A stretch of 64,000 nucleotides of DNA from Variovorax boronicumulans (GTDB taxonomy: Bacteria > Pseudomonadota > Gammaproteobacteria > Burkholderiales > Burkholderiaceae_C). How positions within the stretch are numbered: the stretch's first letter is position 1; each line of letters opens with the position of its first letter. Below are positions 8,447-15,399 of the stretch, piece after piece. Position numbers and translations under genes: made by a program. The notes beneath the pieces were generated by a model that saw only the letters and a program-made list of their open reading frames with translations, made no database searches and was not told the origin of the DNA. The stretch spans positions 99,932-163,931 of the forward strand of contig NZ_JAAAFX010000001.1 of NCBI RefSeq assembly GCF_019352895.1, given 5' to 3'.

Positions 8447-8769
8447 GCTTGCGTGCTGGAAAACTCGATCGCCGCGTGACGATCAAGCGCCTGACCGACG
8501 GCCAGGATGAGATCGGGCAGCCGGTGCAGGTCTGGGTCGATGTGGTCACCGTGTGGGCGAACATCAAGACCAACACGGGCCTGCAAACCATCCGCGCCGA
8601 CAAGGAATCGAGCGCGGTGCCGGCGAGCATCCGGATCCGCCGCCGTGCAGGTATCACGGCCGCGATGCGCGCCTACGAGGGCGCCACGGTCTACGACATC
8701 AAGGCGGTGCAGGACGACACGGAAAGCCGTGAGCGCATCGACCTCGTGTGCGAGGTGCTGAGTGGCTGA
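8443..8769 (+). CDS. Head closure / head-tail adaptor protein
   Basis: 108 residues from a GTG start. The start LRAGKLDRRVTIKRLTDGQDEIGQ and VWANIKT are typical of the SPP1 gp16-like head-tail joining family, a beta-barrel that seals the connector. It overlaps its neighbours on both sides (4 and 8 bases). Confidence 0.85.
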   Translation: MSLRAGKLDRRVTIKRLTDGQDEIGQPVQVWVDVVTVWANIKTNTGLQTIRADKESSAVPASIRIRRRAGITAAMRAYEGATVYDIKAVQDDTESRERIDLVCEVLSG

Positions 8770-9244
8770 GCCGATGGTCATCGCCTTCGAGCACAGCGGC
8801 GCTGATGCGGCGCTGGATGGCATGGAGGAGGCGATGCTCGCGCTGGTGCGGCCCGCGGCGCAGGCCGGCGCGCAGGTGCTCTACGACGAGGTTCGCGCGC
8901 GCGTCGCGCCTATGCGGAAGACCGGCAACCTCTACACCTCGATCTACCAGGCCTACAGCGACCAGAGCACGCCGGAGCGCGCGGTCTATCACATCAGCTG
9001 GAACGCCCGGCGCGCGCCGCATGGCCACCTGGTGGAGTTCGGCCACATGCAGACCCGCAAGGTGTTCCTGACCGACGACGGCAAATGGCGCACCTCGAAA
9101 GAGCTGCTGGCTGTGCCGCGGCGCGTTGCCGCCAAGCCCTTCATCCGGCCGGCCTACGACGCCAAGGTCGGCGCCGCGCTCGCCGCGGCCGAGGCGCACT
9201 TCGCCGAGGGCATGCGCCAGATCCTCGCAAGGTATTCCGCATGA
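8762..9244 (+). CDS. HK97 gp10-like tail-joining protein
   Basis: 160 residues. The pattern DEVRARVAPMRKTGNLYTSIYQAY...HGHLVEFGHMQTRKV, followed by RRVAAKPFIRPAYDAK, is that of the HK97 gp10 family, which joins head completion to the tail. The C-terminal helix ends in the usual way for the family. It overlaps the next gene by 4 bases. Confidence 0.87.
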   Translation: MAEPMVIAFEHSGADAALDGMEEAMLALVRPAAQAGAQVLYDEVRARVAPMRKTGNLYTSIYQAYSDQSTPERAVYHISWNARRAPHGHLVEFGHMQTRKVFLTDDGKWRTSKELLAVPRRVAAKPFIRPAYDAKVGAALAAAEAHFAEGMRQILARYSA

Positions 9245-9615
9245 CCGTCGAAGCCGACATTTTCCAGCTGCTGCGCGCGGTGCTGCCGCCCGTCGTGGCG
9301 CCTGCGATGAACGTCTTTCCGGACGTCGCGCCGCTGTCCGCGGTGCCGCCGTATGCGGTCTACCAGCAGGTGGGCGGCGAGTCGCTGACCTACCTGGGCC
9401 GCGAGGTGCCCACGAAGAAACACGGCCGCTTCCAGGTCACGGTCTGGTGCGCGACGCGCGCGCAGGCCGCGGCGCTCGGCGTCGCCATCGAGAACGCTTT
9501 CATCCTGGCCGCGCCCATGCAGGCCACGCCACTCGGCAGCCCCGTCGCTGACCACGAAGAGGGCACCGGCTACCGCGGCAGCCGCCAGGACTTCGGCATC
9601 TGGTCCGGCCGGTAG
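9241..9615 (+). CDS. Tail completion protein (DUF3168-like)
   Basis: 124 residues from ATG 9241. The sequence IFQLLRAVLPP...NVFPDVAPLSAVPPYAVYQQVGGES...GRFQVTVWC fits the DUF3168/gpU-like tail terminator family, which caps the tail tube at the head-proximal end. The order gp10-like, DUF3168, tail tube is the usual one. Two tandem terminators follow before the tail tube gene. Confidence 0.8.
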   Translation: MTVEADIFQLLRAVLPPVVAPAMNVFPDVAPLSAVPPYAVYQQVGGESLTYLGREVPTKKHGRFQVTVWCATRAQAAALGVAIENAFILAAPMQATPLGSPVADHEEGTGYRGSRQDFGIWSGR

Positions 9616-9650
9616 ACGGCCACACGAATTCGGCCACAAGGCCATCACAC

Positions 9651-9682
9651 AAGCCGCCGCGGAGCAATCCCGGCGGCTTTTT
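9651..9682 (+). terminator. Intrinsic terminator
   Basis: A 9-bp perfect stem (9651-9659 with 9671-9679) plus a T run. Its arms and tail are nearly identical to those of the terminators at 739 and 1032. Confidence 0.75.
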
Positions 9683-9709
9683 CGTTGCCCGAAGAGGGCT
9701 CCCACCAAT

Positions 9710-9729
9710 GCCCGCCACGCGGGCTTTTT
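9710..9729 (+). terminator. Intrinsic terminator directly before tail tube
   Basis: A 6-bp perfect GC stem (9710-9715 with 9719-9724) with a 3-base loop, followed by TTTTT. It lies 28 bases after the previous terminator and 17 bases before the next start codon. Confidence 0.65.
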
Positions 9730-9746
9730 CCCCGAAAGGCCCTCTC

Positions 9747-10388
9747 ATGAGCGCAAAACTTCCCGACGGCTCGGTCGTCTCCATCGCCACCACGCTGGCC
9801 GCGGCCAAGGTGATCACCGGCCTCTCGAACGCGAATCCCAGCGTCGCGGCTTCCGTAGCTCACGGCTACGCCAACGGCGAGCTGATCTGGCTGAAGTCCG
9901 CATGGCAGCGTCTGAACGACCGCATCTTCCGCGTGTCGGGCCAGGCTGCTGACCTGTTCGCCCTCGAAGGCCAGGACACGCTGAACACCCAACGCTTTCC
10001 GGCCGGCACCGGCGGCGGCACTGCGCAGAAGATCACGGCCTGGACGCAGGTGTCGCAGATCCTGGGTTTCACGACCTCGGGTGGCGACCAGCAGTTCGCG
10101 AACTTCAGCTACCTCGAAGAGGACTTCGAGCGCCAGCTGCCCACTGTGACCAGCGCGCAATCGATCGCCCTCGACATCGCCGACGACCAGACGCTGCCGG
10201 GCTATATCGCCCTCAAGGCAGCTTCGGACAGCCGTGCGCTGACGCCGATCCGGCTGACGCTGCCCGACGGCGCCCTGGTCCTTTACAACGGGATCATCGC
10301 GCTCAACGAGACGCCCACGCTGACCAAGGGCCAGGTGATGGCGGTCAAGGCGACCATCTCGCTGCAGTCGCGCCCCGTCCGCTACTGA
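9747..10388 (+). CDS. Major tail tube protein
   Basis: 213 residues from ATG 9747, preceded by GAAAGG. It reads as a beta-rich tail tube protein (GYANGELIWLKSAWQRLNDRIFRVSG, then ITAWTQVSQILGFTTSGGDQQFANFSYLEEDF). Hexameric rings of this protein form the flexible tube around the tape measure. The order (completion protein, tube, chaperone, tape measure) supports the call. The gene is bracketed by terminator hairpins on both sides, as expected for a separately dosed structural protein. Confidence 0.85.
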   Translation: MSAKLPDGSVVSIATTLAAAKVITGLSNANPSVAASVAHGYANGELIWLKSAWQRLNDRIFRVSGQAADLFALEGQDTLNTQRFPAGTGGGTAQKITAWTQVSQILGFTTSGGDQQFANFSYLEEDFERQLPTVTSAQSIALDIADDQTLPGYIALKAASDSRALTPIRLTLPDGALVLYNGIIALNETPTLTKGQVMAVKATISLQSRPVRY

Positions 10389-10395
10389 CGCCACC

Positions 10396-10418
10396 AGCCC
10401 GCCTCGTGCGGGCTTTTT
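10396..10418 (+). terminator. Intrinsic terminator after tail tube
   Basis: A 7-bp perfect stem (10396-10402 with 10408-10414) with a 5-base loop and a T run. A second weaker hairpin with T-rich tail follows at about 10426-10453. Confidence 0.75.
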
Positions 10419-10476
10419 CACGCCCTCGGTGTCGCTCACCGATGGGTCTTTTTCCCTCATCAGAAGAGAGCATTCC

Positions 10477-10866
10477 ATGCCCAAAATTCAGCTCGGCGGC
10501 GCGCCGAAGACCTTCAAGCAGAAGATCACCTTCCCGCTGCTCGGCGGCGGCGAGGGCGACCTCACCGTCGAGTTCGTCTACCGGACGCGCGCGCAGTTCG
10601 CCGCGTTCCTGGCCGGCCTCTATCCCGACATCAAGACCGGCACCGCACCCGACGACACCGCGCCCGGCTTCGACCTGGAAGCGGCGGCCGATCGCGAGCT
10701 CGATACCAACGTGCGGCACATCCTTGGCGCGGTCAAGGGCTGGGACCTCGAGGAACCGTTCGACGCCGTCAACGTGAAGAAGTTGACCGACGAGTACCCC
10801 GCGGCCAGCGCCGCGATCGTCATGGCGTATCGCACCGCCCTGGTCGAAGGCCGCACAAAAAACTGA
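10477..10866 (+). CDS. Tail assembly chaperone, upstream product (G-type)
   Basis: 129 residues from ATG 10477, with AGAAGAGAG just upstream. It is a small protein with an N-terminal beta region (QKITFPLLGGGEGDLTVEFVYRTRAQ) and a helical C-terminal half. Located between tail tube and tape measure, this is the lambda gpG position: these chaperones coat the tape measure during tail assembly. The last codons form a slippery run (ACA AAA AAC TGA) followed by a strong stem-loop, so some ribosomes should shift to -1 and make a longer product. Confidence 0.85.
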   Translation: MPKIQLGGAPKTFKQKITFPLLGGGEGDLTVEFVYRTRAQFAAFLAGLYPDIKTGTAPDDTAPGFDLEAAADRELDTNVRHILGAVKGWDLEEPFDAVNVKKLTDEYPAASAAIVMAYRTALVEGRTKN

Positions 10867-10906
10867 AGGCGGTCGCGCGGGCGCGGTTCGAGCGCCCGCC
10901 GACCGC
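10857..10906 (+). promoter_or_regulatory. -1 ribosomal frameshift signal (slippery site plus stem-loop)
   Basis: Heptamer A AAA AAC at 10857-10863 is in the correct frame (zero-frame codons AAA AAC). The zero-frame stop is the next codon. After a 5-base spacer, 10869-10884 pairs with 10892-10906: 7 bp, a single bulged C (10876), then 8 bp, closed by a 7-base loop. Heptamer, spacing and stem are those of classic programmed -1 frameshifting. Confidence 0.85.
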
Positions 10907-11180
10907 TGCCGAGATGACGTCCTTCGGGTTCCGGCCTGAGGACTACGCGCACGAGGTCGTGCACTACTGGCCCGACTGCCGCCAGGCCGTCGACCTGTTC
11001 ATCACCGTGGGCACCCAGTGGCGCACGGGGTTCAACGGGCCGACCGGCCTCGACTACACCGCGATCTACCCGCTCCTCGACCGCCTCCGCCTCTCGGCCG
11101 AGGAATGGGACGCGCTGCTGACCGACATCCGCGTGATGGAGGAAGAAGCGCTCGAAGCGATGCACGAGAAAGACGAATGA
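10863..11180 (+). CDS. Tail assembly chaperone frameshift extension (T-type, DUF1799-like)
   Basis: The -1 frame continues 105 codons past the slip site; the fusion would be about 234 residues. An internal ATG at 10914 would give 88 residues alone (MTSFGFRPEDYAHEVVHYWPD), resembling the DUF1799 family usually found at this place. There is no good ribosome-binding site before 10914, because that stretch is occupied by the frameshift stem, so production as a GT-like fusion is favoured. In lambda, the G:GT ratio is needed for correct tail length assembly. It ends 4 bases before the tape measure start. Confidence 0.8.
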   Translation: MKAVARARFERPPTAAEMTSFGFRPEDYAHEVVHYWPDCRQAVDLFITVGTQWRTGFNGPTGLDYTAIYPLLDRLRLSAEEWDALLTDIRVMEEEALEAMHEKDE

Positions 11181-11184
11181 CCGC

Positions 11185-14034
11185 ATGGCCACCGACCTGA
11201 AAACACAGCTGCAGATCGGCGCCGACGTATCGGGGGCGGTCGCTGGCATCCAGACGACGAAGAAGTCGCTGAAGGATCTCGGCCAGGCCGCGATCACCGC
11301 CGGCAAGGAAGCTGCGACCGGCCTGGCGCCCATCGGCGATGCCGCGGCGCCGGCGGCCGGCAAGGTCGATGCGGCGACGCGGAACATGATCGGCTCCATC
11401 CAGCGGCAGATCGCCGTGATGGAGGCCGGCTCGCGCAGCGGCGCTGACTATTTCCGGGTGCTGGCCGGCCAGCGGGGCATCGACACCACGGCCCTCAAGC
11501 CGTATCTCGACCAGCTCGACGCGATCGCAGCCAAGCAGAAGGGTGCGCAGGCGGCACTGCAGCAGACCACGCCGCTCATCGAGAAGGTCGGCGTGTCGTC
11601 GGCGCAGACGGCACAAGCGATGCGTCAACTTCCTGCACAGTTCAGCGACATCGTTGTTTCGCTGCAGGGCGGCCAGGCGCCGCTGACGGTGCTGCTGCAG
11701 CAGGGCTCGCAGATCAAGGACAGCTTCGGCGGCATGGGCGCGGCGGCGCAGGCGCTGGGCGGCTACATCTCGGCGTTGATCTCCCCATTGACCGTGGGCG
11801 CGGCCGTGCTGGCTGCCTTCGGCCTGGCTGCGTACCAGGGCAGTCAGGAATCGCAGGCCTACACCAAGGCGCTGATCCTGACCGGCAACGCTGCCGGCAG
11901 GACCGCGGGCGACCTGCAGCTCCTGGCGGCGACGATCTCGCGCACGACGGGCACGCAGGGCCAGGCCGCTGAAGCCCTCGCAGCATCCATCGACAGCGGG
12001 AAGATCGCAGCAGCGGCGCTGGAGTCCGTGAGCACCGCTGCTGTCTCGATGTCGCGCGTGCTCGGCACGTCGATCGACGACGCTGTGAAGAGCTTCGAGA
12101 AGCTGTCGGAAGAGCCCACGAAGGCCTCGGCCAAGCTCAACGAGCAGTTCCACTACCTGAACCTCGCGACCTACGAGCGCATCCGGGTGCTCGAGGAGCA
12201 AGGGCGCAAGGAAGAGGCTGCGGCGCTCGCGCAGACCAGCTACGCCAACAGCACGAGCCAGCGGCTGAAGCAGGTCGAGGCCCAGGCTGGCCTGCTGTCT
12301 CGGGCGTGGCGCGCGCTGGGCGACGATGCGCGCAAGGCATGGGATCTGATGCAGGGCATCGGCCGGCCGACCACGCTGCAGGAACAGATCGGCGCTGCCC
12401 AGGCAGAGCTGGCCAACCGCATGCAGCGCGGCGCTCTGAACCCGACCACAGGTGCGGCCTTCGAGAAGGGCAACGCCGCGCTACGCGAGCGCATTGCGGC
12501 GATGCAAGAATCGGAGCAACTGGAGCGCCGTGCTGCCACCTCCACCGGCGAGCAGGCCCGGGCCGAAGCCGAGAAGATCGCGGCCGCCCAGCGTCTCGCG
12601 GAGCAGAAGAAGGCCACGCGCTCGAAGGCCGCCCTCCGCAAGGATGAGATCGAGCAGCTCGACCGCGACGCCAAACTGCTCGGCATCGTGGGCAAGGAAT
12701 ATGACGACCGCGTCGCAGCGATCAACGAGAAGTACAAGGACCCGAAGGGCCCGGCCGCGAAGCCGTTCCAGGACGACGCCTCGACCAAGATGCTCGCGAC
12801 GCTGCGCCAGCAAGAGGCAGCCATGCGCGAGCAGCTGACCAGCGCCGGGAAGCTGACCGATGCAGAGCGCGAGCAGGCGAAGTTCGCGCAGCTGATCGCC
12901 GACATCAAGGACAAGGGCCAGCTCACGGCCGACCAGAAGAGCCTGCTGGCCGCCAAGGACAAGATCAAGGCGCAGCTGGAGATCAACGTGCTCGTGGAGC
13001 GCGAGATCGGCTTCCAGAAGATCCTCGCGGACGACGCGAAGCGCCGGAAGGACGCCGAGAAGGCCACGGCCAACGCCGCCGAGGGCAATCGCGTGCGCAT
13101 CGCCGACGCGCTGCAGCAGCAGCGCGAGCAGTACGACGAGAAGCTGGGCGTGATCGGCCTGGGCAGCGAGGCCGCCGAGCAGCTGCGCGCCCGGCAGCAG
13201 ATCGAGCGCGAGTACTCGCGCATGCAGACGGGCTTCACGAAGACCGCGGCCGAGAACGCCACGCTCGAGACCGATGCCTACAAGAAGGGTGTGCGCGACA
13301 TCGCGGAGGCGCGTGCGCAGGCGCTGCAGATCAATTCCGACTACTTCGACCAGCTGAAGGCGAAGCAGGGCGACTGGAGCTTGGGCGCGAGCCAGGCGCT
13401 GGCCAACTATGCCGACGAATCGGCGAACGTCTTCAAGCAGACCGAGAACCTGGTCACGAAGGCGTTCAGCGGCATGGAGGATGCGCTCGTGTCGTTCGTC
13501 ATGACGGGCAAGGCCGACTTCAAGAGCTTGGCCAACTCCATCATCGCGGACTTCATTCGCATCCAGGTGCGCTCGGCGTTGACGACCGCGACGAGTGGGG
13601 CAGGGGGCTGGTCCAAGCTGCTCGGCGGCCTGGTCGGCGGTTTCTCCGGCAACACGGCTGCCGGCATCGCCAACGTGGCGGGCGGCAGCGACAGCCTGGG
13701 CACCATGATCGGCCTTATGGGTCTGGCCGGCGCGCGCGCTGACGGTGGCCCGGTTGACGCCGGCAAGACCTACTTGGTGGGCGAGCGCGGCCAGGAGCTC
13801 TTCGTGCCCAAGGTGCCGGGAAACATCGTCCCGAACCACCAGATCAGCATGGGCACAGGCGGCCTGACCATCCACAACAACGCGCCGATGCAGATCACCA
13901 GGGCGCACATGGAGCAGACGCCCCAGGGCCCGCAGCTGACCATCGACGAGATTGCCGCCCAGTTCGACGACCCGAACAGCAAGATTGGCAAGGCCTACCG
14001 GCGCAACTACCGATCGGAGCGCGCGCTTCCATGA
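11185..14034 (+). CDS. Tail length tape measure protein
   Basis: 949 residues. The N-terminal third has the pattern of lambda-type tape measures (QLPAQFSDIVVSLQGGQAPLTVLLQQGSQ, with a hydrophobic segment SALISPLTVGAAVLAAFGLAAY near residues 190-215). The middle is a long, charged, Ala/Lys/Glu/Gln-rich coiled-coil region. The C-terminus carries the lambda H-like block (SGMEDALVSFVMTGKADF, then NSIIADFIRIQVRSAL) and a Gly-rich end with YLVGERGQELFVPKVPG. Helical length sets tail length. It overlaps the next gene by 4 bases. Confidence 0.93.
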   Translation: MATDLKTQLQIGADVSGAVAGIQTTKKSLKDLGQAAITAGKEAATGLAPIGDAAAPAAGKVDAATRNMIGSIQRQIAVMEAGSRSGADYFRVLAGQRGIDTTALKPYLDQLDAIAAKQKGAQAALQQTTPLIEKVGVSSAQTAQAMRQLPAQFSDIVVSLQGGQAPLTVLLQQGSQIKDSFGGMGAAAQALGGYISALISPLTVGAAVLAAFGLAAYQGSQESQAYTKALILTGNAAGRTAGDLQLLAATISRTTGTQGQAAEALAASIDSGKIAAAALESVSTAAVSMSRVLGTSIDDAVKSFEKLSEEPTKASAKLNEQFHYLNLATYERIRVLEEQGRKEEAAALAQTSYANSTSQRLKQVEAQAGLLSRAWRALGDDARKAWDLMQGIGRPTTLQEQIGAAQAELANRMQRGALNPTTGAAFEKGNAALRERIAAMQESEQLERRAATSTGEQARAEAEKIAAAQRLAEQKKATRSKAALRKDEIEQLDRDAKLLGIVGKEYDDRVAAINEKYKDPKGPAAKPFQDDASTKMLATLRQQEAAMREQLTSAGKLTDAEREQAKFAQLIADIKDKGQLTADQKSLLAAKDKIKAQLEINVLVEREIGFQKILADDAKRRKDAEKATANAAEGNRVRIADALQQQREQYDEKLGVIGLGSEAAEQLRARQQIEREYSRMQTGFTKTAAENATLETDAYKKGVRDIAEARAQALQINSDYFDQLKAKQGDWSLGASQALANYADESANVFKQTENLVTKAFSGMEDALVSFVMTGKADFKSLANSIIADFIRIQVRSALTTATSGAGGWSKLLGGLVGGFSGNTAAGIANVAGGSDSLGTMIGLMGLAGARADGGPVDAGKTYLVGERGQELFVPKVPGNIVPNHQISMGTGGLTIHNNAPMQITRAHMEQTPQGPQLTIDEIAAQFDDPNSKIGKAYRRNYRSERALP

Positions 14035-14522
14035 CGACAGCTCGCATTCCCAATGGCCTGAAGGTCACTGCGACGGCCTACAGCGCCGGCGCGCCGAGCG
14101 GCGTGATGCGCACCGAGGTGGCCGGCGGCGCTGCGCGCTACGCCATGGAGTGGGACCGGGGCACGCAGCAATTCCGCGTGCAGATGATTCTTGACGCCCA
14201 GATGCTGAGCATCTGGACCGTGTTCTTCCTGCGGATCATTCGCAAAGGCGCGATCACCTTCGTGATGCCGCTCGACAGCGGCATGGGCCTGCAGGACCAC
14301 GACTGCAACATCGTGCCCGACACCTACGCTACCAACCGCCTCGGCGGGGAGGTGACGTCGGTGTCGTTTGCCGTAGAGGCTTCGCCGAGCGCTTTCGAGC
14401 TGAGCGACGCTGACGCGGCGGCAATTGTTGGCGTCTGGAACGAGCTGGGCGACGGCACCGATGGTCTGCTCTCTCTTCTCGACCACTTCGTGCGCGTCGA
14501 CTCGACCGTGCTGGACTTCTGA
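14031..14522 (+). CDS. Minor tail protein (lambda gpM position)
   Basis: 163 residues, beta-rich. I do not recognise a strong family signature; the sequence EWDRGTQQFRVQMILDAQMLSIWTVFFLR with a C-terminal LSDADAAAIVGVWNELGD resembles small tail-tip proteins that follow the tape measure. Position matches lambda gpM/distal tail protein, at the start of the tail-tip block, and the 1-base junction with the next gene (TGATGG) indicates coupling. Role inferred from synteny. Confidence 0.65.
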   Translation: MTTARIPNGLKVTATAYSAGAPSGVMRTEVAGGAARYAMEWDRGTQQFRVQMILDAQMLSIWTVFFLRIIRKGAITFVMPLDSGMGLQDHDCNIVPDTYATNRLGGEVTSVSFAVEASPSAFELSDADAAAIVGVWNELGDGTDGLLSLLDHFVRVDSTVLDF

Positions 14523-15031
14523 TGGCGCTCGACCTCGAGACCCGACTGCGCCGCTACCTGGTCAGCGCGCCGCAGAACATCTATCCCATCGTGGTGCTGT
14601 CGTTCTCGCACTCGGCCATGTCGAAGACCTGGCACTTGTGGCGCGAGCCGTACGCCGGCGCTGTGATGATCGAGGGCGGCGTCGTGGTGACCGTCGAGCC
14701 GGCGAACATCGCGCCGGTGATCGCTGGCACGCCGGCCGATCTCGATCAGGCCTACAAGATCGCGCTCGACACGACGGACATCAGCGACGCCTTCCAGGAG
14801 GAGCTGGACCGCATCCCGCTCTACACCACCGAGTACATGCGCCTTGTGTACCGCGAGTACCTGTCGGACGACCTGACCGCTCCGCAGGCCAGCGTGCCGC
14901 TCGAGGTGCTGTCCACCACCCTGGAGCGCGGCACCGCCGGCATCGTGGCGCACTCGCCGCGCTTCAACGTCAACCGCACGGGCGAGCTCTATGCGCCGCG
15001 TGATGTGCCAATGCTCCGGGCCTTCGTATGA
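14522..15031 (+). CDS. Tail-tip protein, DUF1833-like (lambda gpL position)
   Basis: 169 residues. The sequence PQNIYPIVVLSFSHSAMSKTWHLWREP...EVEPANI-type core and the C-terminal RTGELYAPRDVPMLR are typical of the DUF1833 group found between the tape measure and NlpC-like gene in siphoviruses of betaproteobacteria. Such proteins take the place of lambda gpL in the tail-tip baseplate. It overlaps the next gene by 4 bases. Note that no metal-binding cysteine cluster like that of gpL is visible. Confidence 0.72.
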   Translation: MALDLETRLRRYLVSAPQNIYPIVVLSFSHSAMSKTWHLWREPYAGAVMIEGGVVVTVEPANIAPVIAGTPADLDQAYKIALDTTDISDAFQEELDRIPLYTTEYMRLVYREYLSDDLTAPQASVPLEVLSTTLERGTAGIVAHSPRFNVNRTGELYAPRDVPMLRAFV

Positions 15032-15399
15032 ACCTGAACGACTATCTCGACAAGACCTACGACGAGCCGAAGTGCTGGAACCTGGTCGCCGACGTGTATG
15101 CGGCCGAGCGCGACCAGCAGGTCGACGGCTACCAGACGATCAACAACAGCGTGCGCGCCTTTGCGGCCGCGCTGCGCATCGCGCTGCACAAGTCGCCGCA
15201 CGGCTTCATCCAGATCACCGAGCCGGCCGAGCTGTGCGTGGTGCTGATGGGGCGCAGCGAACGCACTGGGCTGCACCACTGCGGCATCTTCTTCGAGGGC
15301 GGCATCCTGCATGCGCTCGACACGGGCCCGGTCTACCAGGACATGGCCAGCGCGCGCGACGCCTACGGGCTGATCGAGTTCTGGGAGCGGCCCGCATGA
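15028..15399 (+). CDS. NlpC/P60-like tail-tip peptidase (lambda gpK position)
   Basis: 123 residues. The pair CWNLVADVYAAE (Cys16 followed by W-x-L) and HHCGIFFEGGILHA (histidine in a G/D-rich strand) matches the Cys-His layout of NlpC/P60 cysteine peptidases. Such proteins sit in the tail tip and may cut peptidoglycan locally during DNA entry. It is shorter than lambda gpK and lacks its N-terminal JAMM domain. It overlaps both neighbours by 4 bases. Confidence 0.78.
   Translation: MNLNDYLDKTYDEPKCWNLVADVYAAERDQQVDGYQTINNSVRAFAAALRIALHKSPHGFIQITEPAELCVVLMGRSERTGLHHCGIFFEGGILHALDTGPVYQDMASARDAYGLIEFWERPA

Noticed and set aside
12481..13908. 475-codon minus-strand frame opposite the tape measure gene
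   Set aside because: It is a shadow frame (Leu, Arg, Ala, His-rich) without start signals or domain.
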